Shown: piece after piece, positions 57,155 through 64,000 of the stretch | How positions within the stretch are numbered: position 1 is the first letter of the stretch | Layout: every line of letters starts with the position of its first letter | Assembly: GCF_010894435.1 (NCBI RefSeq) | Contig: NZ_JAAIXZ010000001.1 | Location: forward strand, 1,518,322-1,582,321 | Reading direction: 5' to 3' | Source of the DNA: Pyxidicoccus trucidator | Lineage (GTDB): Bacteria > Myxococcota > Myxococcia > Myxococcales > Myxococcaceae | DNA: 64,000 nucleotides | Position numbers and translations under genes: made by a program | The notes under the pieces: model-generated | Databases searched by the model: none | Seen by the model: the letters and a program-made list of their open reading frames with translations, nothing else | Told to the model about the DNA's origin: nothing

Positions 57155-60100
57155 TCAGCGGTTGATGACGAAGCCGCAGGCGGAGTCGAGCACCACCTTC
57201 GCCCCCGCCAGGGCCTTGAGGAGCCGCTCGTAGTGGGTGCGCTCGGCGTCCAGCTGCGCCTCCACGGCGTCGGCCTGCAGGCCCTGGTGGGCGAGGGAGA
57301 GGCGCAGACGCTCGGCGGCCGCGTCGCGCTCGGCCTCAATCGCCTTGCGCGCCCGGGTGGCCAGCTTCGCCAGCTCCGCCTGCGCGGCCTTCTGGCCCAC
57401 CGGCACGGAGGCGTCCACGAAGGCGCCGAAGCCCGGGAAGGCGCGCGACACCTCGTCGCCCTTGAGCCCCTTCCCCTCCGTCTCCAGCGCGGGCAGCACC
57501 GTGGTGTCCGCCTTCGGGCCGTTGGCACCCTCCACCACGGCCACGCGCAGCAGCGTGCGCTCCAGGAAGCGCGCCAGCTGGCGGCTGGGCACGCGCGCGC
57601 CCGGGGAGGTGTCCTCCGGCTCGGGGAGCTGCACGTGGTACAGCAGCTCCAGCCCGCGCGCCTTCAGGGGCCCGCGCTTCTCGATGAAGCGGAACGCGCT
57701 GCGCCCATAGGGGCCGTCGCGCAGGAAGCCGAAGAGGGCCTCCACCAGCGAGTGGCCGGTGGCGAAGTACTCCAGCTCCTCCGCCTCCACCGCCGTGTCG
57801 CGCCAGAAGGTGCCCAGCACCGTCCGGTCCTCCATGACGTCGAGGCCCGGCAGCCCGTCCACCTTCAGCGCATGGCCGAACTGGAAGGCCACCTGGAACG
57901 CCTCCACCTGCTCGTCCGTGTCCACGCCGATGCCCACCCGGCGCGCCAGCTCGGTGACGGACTCCTCCAGGCGCTCGTCCAAGTCACGCGCCACGCCCCA
58001 CAGGCCGTCCTCCACGCTCGCGGCTTCGCCGTCCTCGCCCTCGTCCTCCTCTTCGATGCCCATGCGCTCCTGGGCCCGCTTCACCAGCCGCTCCACCGCC
58101 GGCTTGTCGAAGCTGCGCACGTCCAGCAGCGGGTCATACGCGCGCTTCACCTGCGCCCGCGCGGCCTCCACCTTCGCCTTCAGCTCCTGGGCGTACGCCA
58201 CGCGGGCCTCGCGCGGCAGCAGCGCCAGCTCCGCCAGCCGGTCCTCCACCTCCTCCAGCACCGCGTCCAGGCCGCCCACCGTCTCGCCGAAGACGCCGAC
58301 GGCATCCGCCAGCAGCATCAGCACGTCCGACGCCAGCGTGCCCGCCGGGTCGAAGACGTGGATTTCCACCGGGTGCGTCTGGCCGATGCGGTCCAGGCGG
58401 CCGATGCGCTGCTCCACCGTGGCCGGGCTCCAGGGCAAGTCGTAGTGCACCAGGTGGTGCGCGAACTGGAAGTTGCGGCCCTCTCCGCCCACCTCCGTGC
58501 ACAGCAGCACCTTCGGGCCCTCCGGGTCTCGAAAGCGCGCCACCTGCCTGTCGCGCTCCACCAGCGGCAGGTCGCCGTGGTAGCCCAGCGCCTCCACGCC
58601 CTCGCGCCCCAGCTCCGACTGGAGCGCGTCCAGCGTGTCGCGGCTCTCCGTGAAGACGAGCACCTTCGCCGCCGGCTCCGTCTTCCAGGTGCCGCGCAGG
58701 ACATTGAGGAAGGCGACGAACTTCGCGTCGCGGGTGGGCAGCCGCAGCGCGTCTGCCTGGCCCTTGAGGACGGGGTTGGCCTTCACCGCGCCCGCGAAGG
58801 CGGCGGGGCTGGACTCCAGCCGGCGCAGCACGTTGCCCAGCGGCGCGCCGCGCAGGGTGCCGCCCGCCAGCGCCGCCAGCGCGGCGTCACGAATCTCGAG
58901 CTCCTCGGCGGGCAGCTCCACCGGGTGGCGGTGCAGCCGGCGCGTGGAGAAGCCGCCCACCACCGCGCGACGGTTGCGCACCAGCCTGTCGCTGAGGCTG
59001 TACGTCTCCGCGAGGTGCTGGAGCAGCGCGTCCCTGTCTTTCAGCGTCGCCAGCTTCGTGTCCTCGGGGAAGCGCTTCGCCAGCGCCTGCACCGCGGCGG
59101 AGGGCTTGCCTCCCTCCATCAGCGCGCGCACGGCGGAGGACAGCTCCTCCTGGCGCTTCAGCCGCTCCTCGAAGCCCGCCACCGTGGGCGCGGTGGCCGC
59201 GTCGATGAGGGTGAGCAGCCCGTGGTACTCCGCCGGGTCCAGCTGCATGGGCGTGGCGGTGAGCAGCAGCAGGCCCCATGAGTTGCCCGCCAGTACCTTC
59301 GCCGCCTCGAAGGCCTTCTCGCCCTTGAGGTGGTGCGCCTCGTCGATGATGACCAAATCCCAGAAGGCGTCCTCGGCGCCGAGCTCGCCGCGGTGCTCCG
59401 CGCTGCGCGACAGCAGCTCCAGGCTCGTCACCACCAGCGGGAAGCGCGCCCAGGGCGAGACGCCCGGCGCCTCCTTGAGGGACTGCTCGTAGCGGTCCGA
59501 GTCCATCAGCGTGAAGAGCTGGTTGAACTTGTGGAACAGCTCCACCAGCCACTGCACGGTGAGGTGGCTGGGCGCCACCACGAGGCACCGGCGCGCCAGG
59601 CCCGACAGCCGCAGCGCGCTGAACACCATGCCCGCCTCAATCGTCTTGCCCAGGCCCACCTCGTCCGCCAGCACGAAGCGGGGCCGGCGCGCGGACAGCA
59701 CGCGCTGCACCACGCCCACCTGGTGCGGCTTCACCATGATGCGGCTGGCCAGCAGCGCGCCCAGCGCGTCGCAGCGGCGCTCGTCGTCCAGCACCAGCGC
59801 CTGCTTGCGCAGGGTGAAGGCCTTCGCCTCGCCCACGCGCCCCTCGCGCAGCGTGGACAGCAGGTCCGAGCGCGGCGGCAGCGCGCGCACCTCGGACTCG
59901 GGCAGCTCGTCCTCCTCGCCGGTGTCCGCGTAGCGCAGCACGTAGCGGCGCAGGCCTCGCGCGCCGGGCTCCTCGCGGATGACCAGGGCCAGCCGTCCCT
60001 TGTACGTCAGCACCGGCTCGCCCGGCGGCAGCGGGTACTGCACCAGCGCGCCGCCCTTGGTGGACACCAGCACCGGCGCGTCCTCCCGGGCCGGGAAGGA

Positions 60101-60202
60101 GACGAGCGCCTTGGCGCCCTCCTCCTGAAAGGACATCAGGTGTCCCACACCCCATTCGGGCTGCGGGAGGTAGCGGACCTTCGAACCTTCGACGAGGGAC
60201 AT
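57155..60202 (-). CDS. RapA-like SWI2/SNF2 helicase
   Basis: A 1015-aa ATPase. The N-terminal third has tandem beta domains (about residues 1-110) similar to those of RapA. Motif I is LADEVGLGKTIEAG, motif II DEAHH, motif III LLLTATPMQ, motif V/VI LCTEVGGEGRNFQFAHHLVHYDLPWSPATVEQRIGRLDRIGQ. RapA reactivates stalled or post-termination RNA polymerase by translocating on DNA. A long coiled region and the C-terminal domain close the protein. It is about the usual RapA length. Its leader contains a short hairpin. Confidence 0.9.
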   Translation of the reverse strand: MSLVEGSKVRYLPQPEWGVGHLMSFQEEGAKALVSFPAREDAPVLVSTKGGALVQYPLPPGEPVLTYKGRLALVIREEPGARGLRRYVLRYADTGEEDELPESEVRALPPRSDLLSTLREGRVGEAKAFTLRKQALVLDDERRCDALGALLASRIMVKPHQVGVVQRVLSARRPRFVLADEVGLGKTIEAGMVFSALRLSGLARRCLVVAPSHLTVQWLVELFHKFNQLFTLMDSDRYEQSLKEAPGVSPWARFPLVVTSLELLSRSAEHRGELGAEDAFWDLVIIDEAHHLKGEKAFEAAKVLAGNSWGLLLLTATPMQLDPAEYHGLLTLIDAATAPTVAGFEERLKRQEELSSAVRALMEGGKPSAAVQALAKRFPEDTKLATLKDRDALLQHLAETYSLSDRLVRNRRAVVGGFSTRRLHRHPVELPAEELEIRDAALAALAGGTLRGAPLGNVLRRLESSPAAFAGAVKANPVLKGQADALRLPTRDAKFVAFLNVLRGTWKTEPAAKVLVFTESRDTLDALQSELGREGVEALGYHGDLPLVERDRQVARFRDPEGPKVLLCTEVGGEGRNFQFAHHLVHYDLPWSPATVEQRIGRLDRIGQTHPVEIHVFDPAGTLASDVLMLLADAVGVFGETVGGLDAVLEEVEDRLAELALLPREARVAYAQELKAKVEAARAQVKRAYDPLLDVRSFDKPAVERLVKRAQERMGIEEEDEGEDGEAASVEDGLWGVARDLDERLEESVTELARRVGIGVDTDEQVEAFQVAFQFGHALKVDGLPGLDVMEDRTVLGTFWRDTAVEAEELEYFATGHSLVEALFGFLRDGPYGRSAFRFIEKRGPLKARGLELLYHVQLPEPEDTSPGARVPSRQLARFLERTLLRVAVVEGANGPKADTTVLPALETEGKGLKGDEVSRAFPGFGAFVDASVPVGQKAAQAELAKLATRARKAIEAERDAAAERLRLSLAHQGLQADAVEAQLDAERTHYERLLKALAGAKVVLDSACGFVINR

Positions 60203-60229
60203 AGGCTTGGAAGCAGGGCCCCTGGAATT

Positions 60230-60253
60230 GGGGGGTTCGCCTCATAACCCCCC
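60230..60253 (-). promoter_or_regulatory. 8-bp hairpin in the leader of the RapA-like gene
   Basis: GGGGGGTT and AACCCCCC (60230-60237, 60246-60253) form a perfect stem with an 8-nt loop, 28 nt before the helicase ATG. It could be an attenuator or leader element. The rest of the 60203-60457 gap shows no gene. Confidence 0.4.
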
Positions 60254-60457
60254 GCCATCACGAAGGCCATCCCGTCTGCACACACCGTGGATCATCCCGC
60301 AAACCGGCCGCGGCGCCCCTGCCGAGGGGTCGGATCACAATCTCCCTGGGGTCACTCCGCCCCGTCCGATGGGGCGATGTTCTCGGTTGCGCATATCGGT
60401 GATGCTGACTCGGCCTGTCGTACGGGGTTTCCCGGTGCGGCTGGGGGGGAGTGCCAC

Positions 60458-62308
60458 ATGATGCGCCGTTGGACGTTCGCTCAGCGAGTGGGCGCGGGGC
60501 TGTCTGCCTGCATGCTGACCGGTGTACTGCTGCTCGGGACGCTGCTGTCCGCGTTGTACGGCCACGGCCCCACCGGAGGCGCGGTGCCAGGAGCCCTACC
60601 CCAGGCGCTGGTGGCGGGGCTGCTCGGCCTGGCCGGAGTGGGCGCGCTGGGCTTCGTGCTGCACCGCTCGCTGGTCCCCCTCCACACGCGGCACGAGCAC
60701 AGCGAGCAGCGCCTGCAGTTGCTGATGGACGGTGTGACGGACTACGCGCTGTGCTTCCTGGACAGGTATGGCCGCGTCACCGCGTGGAGCGCGGGCGCCG
60801 CGCGCCTCAGCGGCTGGTCCGAGGCGGAAGTCACCGGGCGCGACGCGGACAGGCTCTACGCCGAGGACGAGGTCTCCGCGGGCGTGCCCCGGGCCCACCG
60901 GGAGCGCGCCGCCCGCGAGGGGCGCCTGCTGTCCGAGGGCTGGCGGATGCGCCGCGACGGCACGCGCTTCTGGGCGGAGACGCTGCTCACCGCGCTGCAC
61001 GACGGGCGCGGCCGGCTGCACGGCTTCGCCGAGGTGACGCGCGACATCACCGAGCGCCGCCGCATGGAGCGCGCCCAGGCCCTCTTCGCGGAGGCCGGCC
61101 GCGTCCTCCAGCCGCTGTCCGGCGCGCGCGAGGTGGGCGAGGCCCTCACCCGCCTGTGCGTGCCCGAGGTGGCGGATGCCTGCATCCTCTTCGCCCCCAC
61201 CGAGGACGGCACCGTGCGCCCCCAGGCCGTGGCCTGCGCGGACACGGACGCCGCCAGCCGCCTGTGGGAGCCGCTGCTGCGCTGCCCGGATGATGGCGAG
61301 GTGGGCCCCTCGCGCGTGGTGCGCACGGGCCGGAGCGAGCTGCTGCCGGAGCTGGACGCGGCGTGTCTGCCTCACGCGCTGGACGGCACCGCGCACGGCG
61401 AGCTGCTGCGCACGCTGGGCGTGACGTCCGCCCTCACCGTGCCGCTGGCCGTGGGCTCACGCGTGCTGGGCGCGCTGTGCCTGCTGTCCACCGGCCCCCA
61501 CCGCCGCTTCGGCCAGGTGGACCGCGCCTTCATGGAGGAGCTGGCCGCGCGCGCCGCCCTCGCGCTGGACAATGCGCGCCTGCTGGCCGAGGCCCAGGAC
61601 GCGCTCGAGCTCATCGGCGTGGCCGCGCATGATTTGGGCAACCCGCTCAGCTCGCTCCAGCTCCGGCTGCGGCGGCTGCGCATGCTGGAAGGCGCCAACG
61701 GGCATGATCCACGCATGCGCGACGGGCTGGGCGGGGCGGAGATGGAGACGCGGCGGCTGGGCCGGCTCGTCCACAACCTCCTCGACCTGTCCCGCATGTC
61801 CGCCGGCCGGATGACGCTGGACACCGAGGAGCTGGACCTGGCGAAGCTGGTGCGCGAGGTGGTGGAGCGCCATGCCGACCAGGCCGCCGCCGCCGGCTGC
61901 GCCCTCACCCTGCGCGTGGAGGAGAGCGCCTCTGGCCAGTGGGACAGGCAGCGCCTGGACCGCGTCGTCACCAACCTCGTCAGCAACGCCCTCAAGTTCG
62001 GCCGGGGCCGCCCCGTGGAGGTGCACGTCCACGCGGATGCCGACCAGGCCCGCTTCACCGTGAAGGACGCCGGCATCGGCATCTCCCCCGAGGCCCAGCA
62101 GCGCCTGTTCCGCCGCTTCCAGCGCGTCCATGGCGGCGAGCACCACCCCGGCACCGGCCTGGGCCTCTACATCGTCCGCCAGCTCGTCGAGGCCCACGGC
62201 GGCTCCATCCACGTACAGAGTCGCACCGGGGAAGGCGCGGAATTCACGGTTGAGCTTCCCCGGACCCCACGTACCACGTCGTGCGTCCCCTCGGAGGCGC
62301 GGGCGTAA
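60458..62308 (+). CDS. Membrane sensor histidine kinase (PAS, GAF, HisKA, HATPase)
   Basis: A 616-aa protein. Two N-terminal transmembrane helices (AGLSACMLTGVLLLGTLLSALYG and LPQALVAGLLGLAGVGALGFVL) are followed by a PAS domain (about 90-205), a GAF domain (about 210-375), a HisKA dimer helix with phosphoacceptor His (DALELIGVAAHDLGNPLSSLQLR) and a HATPase domain (TNLVSNALKFG, DAGIGISPEAQQRLF, HPGTGLGLYIVRQLVEAHGG). No response regulator is adjacent, so the partner is elsewhere. ATG at 60458 with GGGGGGAG 6 nt upstream; the next ATG is 3 bp later. Confidence 0.93.
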   Translation: MMRRWTFAQRVGAGLSACMLTGVLLLGTLLSALYGHGPTGGAVPGALPQALVAGLLGLAGVGALGFVLHRSLVPLHTRHEHSEQRLQLLMDGVTDYALCFLDRYGRVTAWSAGAARLSGWSEAEVTGRDADRLYAEDEVSAGVPRAHRERAAREGRLLSEGWRMRRDGTRFWAETLLTALHDGRGRLHGFAEVTRDITERRRMERAQALFAEAGRVLQPLSGAREVGEALTRLCVPEVADACILFAPTEDGTVRPQAVACADTDAASRLWEPLLRCPDDGEVGPSRVVRTGRSELLPELDAACLPHALDGTAHGELLRTLGVTSALTVPLAVGSRVLGALCLLSTGPHRRFGQVDRAFMEELAARAALALDNARLLAEAQDALELIGVAAHDLGNPLSSLQLRLRRLRMLEGANGHDPRMRDGLGGAEMETRRLGRLVHNLLDLSRMSAGRMTLDTEELDLAKLVREVVERHADQAAAAGCALTLRVEESASGQWDRQRLDRVVTNLVSNALKFGRGRPVEVHVHADADQARFTVKDAGIGISPEAQQRLFRRFQRVHGGEHHPGTGLGLYIVRQLVEAHGGSIHVQSRTGEGAEFTVELPRTPRTTSCVPSEARA

Positions 62309-62396
62309 CCAGGGGGTAGGATTCCACCCTCAGTGGGTCAGCTATTCACCTGGAAACACTAATGGTTCGTATCTCAGCGGATTTTTCGCCCTGAAG

Positions 62397-62426
62397 TTGA
62401 ACCAATCTGTTCATTGCAGATATTCT
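62397..62426 (+). promoter_or_regulatory. Putative promoter for the terminal lipoprotein gene
   Basis: TTGAAC (62397-62402) and TATTCT (62421-62426) are 18 bp apart within an AT-rich stretch (62330-62430) that contrasts with the rest of the window. The start of transcription would be near 62433. Confidence 0.4.
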
Positions 62427-62433
62427 TCGTACG

Positions 62434-62573
62434 GCTAGAAAGGCTCGAACCGGGGAAACCCGGAACCGGGAGAGACCCCGCCCACACCGCCCCCCCCGGG
62501 CGACGGGCCACAGGGTCCGCTGGCCGGGACGCCATGGCGGCGTCCGCTTTCATACGTACGAGGAGATTCAACC
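62434..62573 (+). ncRNA. Structured GC-rich leader, candidate RNA regulator
   Basis: Three hairpins can be read in the leader: 62450-62463 (CCGGG/CCCGG with a GAAA tetraloop), 62506-62525 (GGCCA/TGGCC) and 62527-62545 (GGACGCC/GGCGTCC, 5-nt loop). A 9-nt element at 62555-62563 that covers the first bases of the AGGAG ribosome site can pair with 62425-62433 if transcription starts earlier than the best promoter suggests. It does not match the cyclic-di-GMP riboswitch core. Confidence 0.4.
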
Positions 62574-64000
62574 ATGGGTGGACTTGGAGCCCCCCGGGCT
62601 GGCTGCGACGGGTTTGTTGCGCGCCTGCCCTCTTCCCTGCTGAGCGGCCGTGCGGCGCTGCTGGCGTCGCTGGCGGGGCTGCTGGTCGCCTGCGGTGGCC
62701 CGGACGTCGCGGGTGACGTCGGTGACGACGTGGCGCTGGAGGAGCAGGCCCGAGAGCTGACGGGCTCCGACTCTGACGAGCGCCGTCCGTCCACGAAGCC
62801 GGTGGCGCTGTCCCTGGAGGTGGAGAACGGCGAGGGACGGCCGCTGCGCGTGCGCGCGGGCGGCACCTTCTACATCAATCAAATCGACATCCGCGCCGTG
62901 GTGCAGGCCACCACCGACGAGGGCCTGAAGACGCTGCGCACCGACAGCGACTTCGCGGGCCTGGGCTGGGCCGGGGCGCAGGTGGCGGACCAGGAGTCCA
63001 CCGGCCTGCGGGCGCCCTTCACCCGCCGCCGCTTCTACCGGGACGCCGCGTGGATGGACGTGCCCAGCTTCTTCACGGTGGAGCCGGTGGACAAGCATGG
63101 CCGCCTCACCGGCGCGCCGGTGCTGGTGAACGCGGGCAGCGAGCACACGCGCCGCACCGACAGCGACGACTTCTTCGTCCGCCGCTTCCGCGCCATCCAG
63201 ACGGCCACCGGCTGCACCACGCGGACGGACTGCTCGGGCTCCACCACCTTCGAGGAGGAGGCGCTCGTCGAGCTGCGCAACGCGTATGACCACGCCAAGG
63301 CGCACACGCTCACCTTCCACCCGAACACCCGCGCCCTGCGCCTGCGCTGGAGCCTGCGCCCGTTCGCTCCCTACGACATCCCCGTGGAGCAGGTGAAGAA
63401 CCCCGAGTACGCCTACGGCTTCAACCTGGAGCTCACCCCCCTGACGCCGCCCCGGCGCAACGGCACCTACGCTCCGGGCACGGAAATCTCCTTCCAGCTC
63501 ACCCTGCGGGACGGGGCGGGCAAGCGCCTGCACCCGAAGGGCGTCCTGCCGGCCTACAACGACGTGGCACCGGACGGCACCGAGTCGGGGTTGCAGTACT
63601 ATCGGGCCTTCTTCGATGCGACGACGACGTACTACCGGCGCAAGCACCGCGAGCGCATGCTGATGACGCAAATCGTCGGCCCCGCGCAGCACGTGCAGCC
63701 CATCCGCTCCATCGTCACGCTCGAAGCCTTCCTGGACCCGAACGTGGACGAGCAGGTGGTGGCCACCCCGGAGCGCGACGGCGTCTTCTCGCAGTTCGCC
63801 ACCCTGCCCTTCTCCAACGTCCTGTTCGGCGGCGCCTTCGTCGACCCGAACCTCTGGAATCAAATCAACACGGACACCTTCCAGTTCACCGTCCCGGCGA
63901 ACGCCGCCCCCGGCACCTACTTCGTGACGGCGAAGGGCCGCCGCCTGTACCTGGGCGAGGACCTGCCGGGCTCCACGACGATTGAAATCCAGGTGGGCAC
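62574..64000 (+). CDS. Lipoprotein, C-terminal part outside the window
   Basis: At least 475 codons, open to the right edge. After a basic and hydrophobic leader (LLSGRAALLASLAGLLVAC) a lipobox Cys and GGPDVAGDVGDDVALEEQARELTGSDSDERRPS follow. The mature part is beta-rich (VALSLEVENGEGRPLRVRAGGTFYINQIDIRAVV, APGTYFVTAKGRRLYLGEDLPGST near the edge), with a Cys pair in TATGCTTRTDCSG. Family not recognised; a carbohydrate-binding or Ig-like surface protein is plausible. The ATG at 62574 is 8 nt after AGGAG. Confidence 0.75.
   Translation, partial: MGGLGAPRAGCDGFVARLPSSLLSGRAALLASLAGLLVACGGPDVAGDVGDDVALEEQARELTGSDSDERRPSTKPVALSLEVENGEGRPLRVRAGGTFYINQIDIRAVVQATTDEGLKTLRTDSDFAGLGWAGAQVADQESTGLRAPFTRRRFYRDAAWMDVPSFFTVEPVDKHGRLTGAPVLVNAGSEHTRRTDSDDFFVRRFRAIQTATGCTTRTDCSGSTTFEEEALVELRNAYDHAKAHTLTFHPNTRALRLRWSLRPFAPYDIPVEQVKNPEYAYGFNLELTPLTPPRRNGTYAPGTEISFQLTLRDGAGKRLHPKGVLPAYNDVAPDGTESGLQYYRAFFDATTTYYRRKHRERMLMTQIVGPAQHVQPIRSIVTLEAFLDPNVDEQVVATPERDGVFSQFATLPFSNVLFGGAFVDPNLWNQINTDTFQFTVPANAAPGTYFVTAKGRRLYLGEDLPGSTTIEIQVG

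Noticed and set aside
62434..62573. Cyclic-di-GMP riboswitch (GEMM)
   Set aside because: The GAAA-capped stem is similar, but the invariant GCAAA and ACGCAAAGCC-type elements are missing.

Overview
The window is very GC-rich, with the third-position G/C bias and long antisense shadow frames typical of such DNA. Its gene content points to a myxobacterium of the Myxococcus, Corallococcus or Pyxidicoccus group. The clues are many lipoproteins, an extended Ser/Thr kinase, an inter-alpha-trypsin/von Willebrand protein behind a MerR regulator, Tad-pilus parts, an iron ABC operon, a lipoprotein nuclease toxin resembling the Sit toxins delivered by outer-membrane exchange, and several TA-N3-T boxes about 10 nt before starts that lack a Shine-Dalgarno (SD) sequence. 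The assignment is inference; there is no rRNA or tRNA here to fix it. All gene functions are family-level calls from the translated sequence.

Layout. 1-5.4 kb: a partial amidohydrolase, a tiny lipoprotein, then an overlapping run of a TreT-like glycosyltransferase, an NfeD membrane protease and a slipin, followed by a convergent DUF2721 protein. 5.4-12.2 kb: MerR regulator plus VIT/vWA protein under a promoter with matching dyad motifs, a membrane protein, an SDR, a tail-anchored trypsin-like protease and a YkvA protein. 12.2-16 kb: an Fbp-type ferric iron uptake operon. 16-19.4 kb: a secreted protein, a sugar kinase resembling plant myo-inositol kinase, a small protein and a secreted glycosidase. 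19.5-19.9 kb: a non-coding tandem repeat array between convergent genes. 20-31 kb: gyrA with its own terminator, a TPR protein, an exported M24 peptidase, a receiver protein, then a leftward group (hypothetical protein, thioesterase, beta-propeller) and uracil-DNA glycosylase with an ECF-like sigma factor and its membrane partner.

31-43.2 kb: a CpaF/TadA-type ATPase with a long disordered tail, two secreted or lipid-anchored proteins (one extremely Gly-rich), a Ser/Thr kinase, a GT51-like remnant, a ferredoxin-reductase-like protein, a WD40 lipoprotein with an inserted degenerate aspartic-protease-like domain, and an LpoA/LivK-like lipoprotein. 43.3-49 kb: dnaJ, whose leader can fold into a long hairpin that hides its ribosome site; a possible nuclease-fold protein; an MsbA-like exporter; and a toxin-immunity pair (AHH nuclease lipoprotein with a DUF1629/Imm11 protein). 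49-64 kb: membrane and hypothetical proteins, a four-gene leftward operon of TadE/TadG-type proteins ending in a secreted protein that carries the 19.5-kb repeat in frame, a RapA-like SWI2/SNF2 helicase, a PAS-GAF histidine kinase, and the start of a lipoprotein gene with a structured leader.

The most interesting signals are the dnaJ hairpin, the SitA-like toxin-immunity pair, the 20-bp palindromic core found both in the intergenic array and inside a coding gene, the MerR operator arrangement, and the WD40 protein with the embedded protease-like domain. No CRISPR, tRNA, rRNA, insertion sequence or phage genes were seen.
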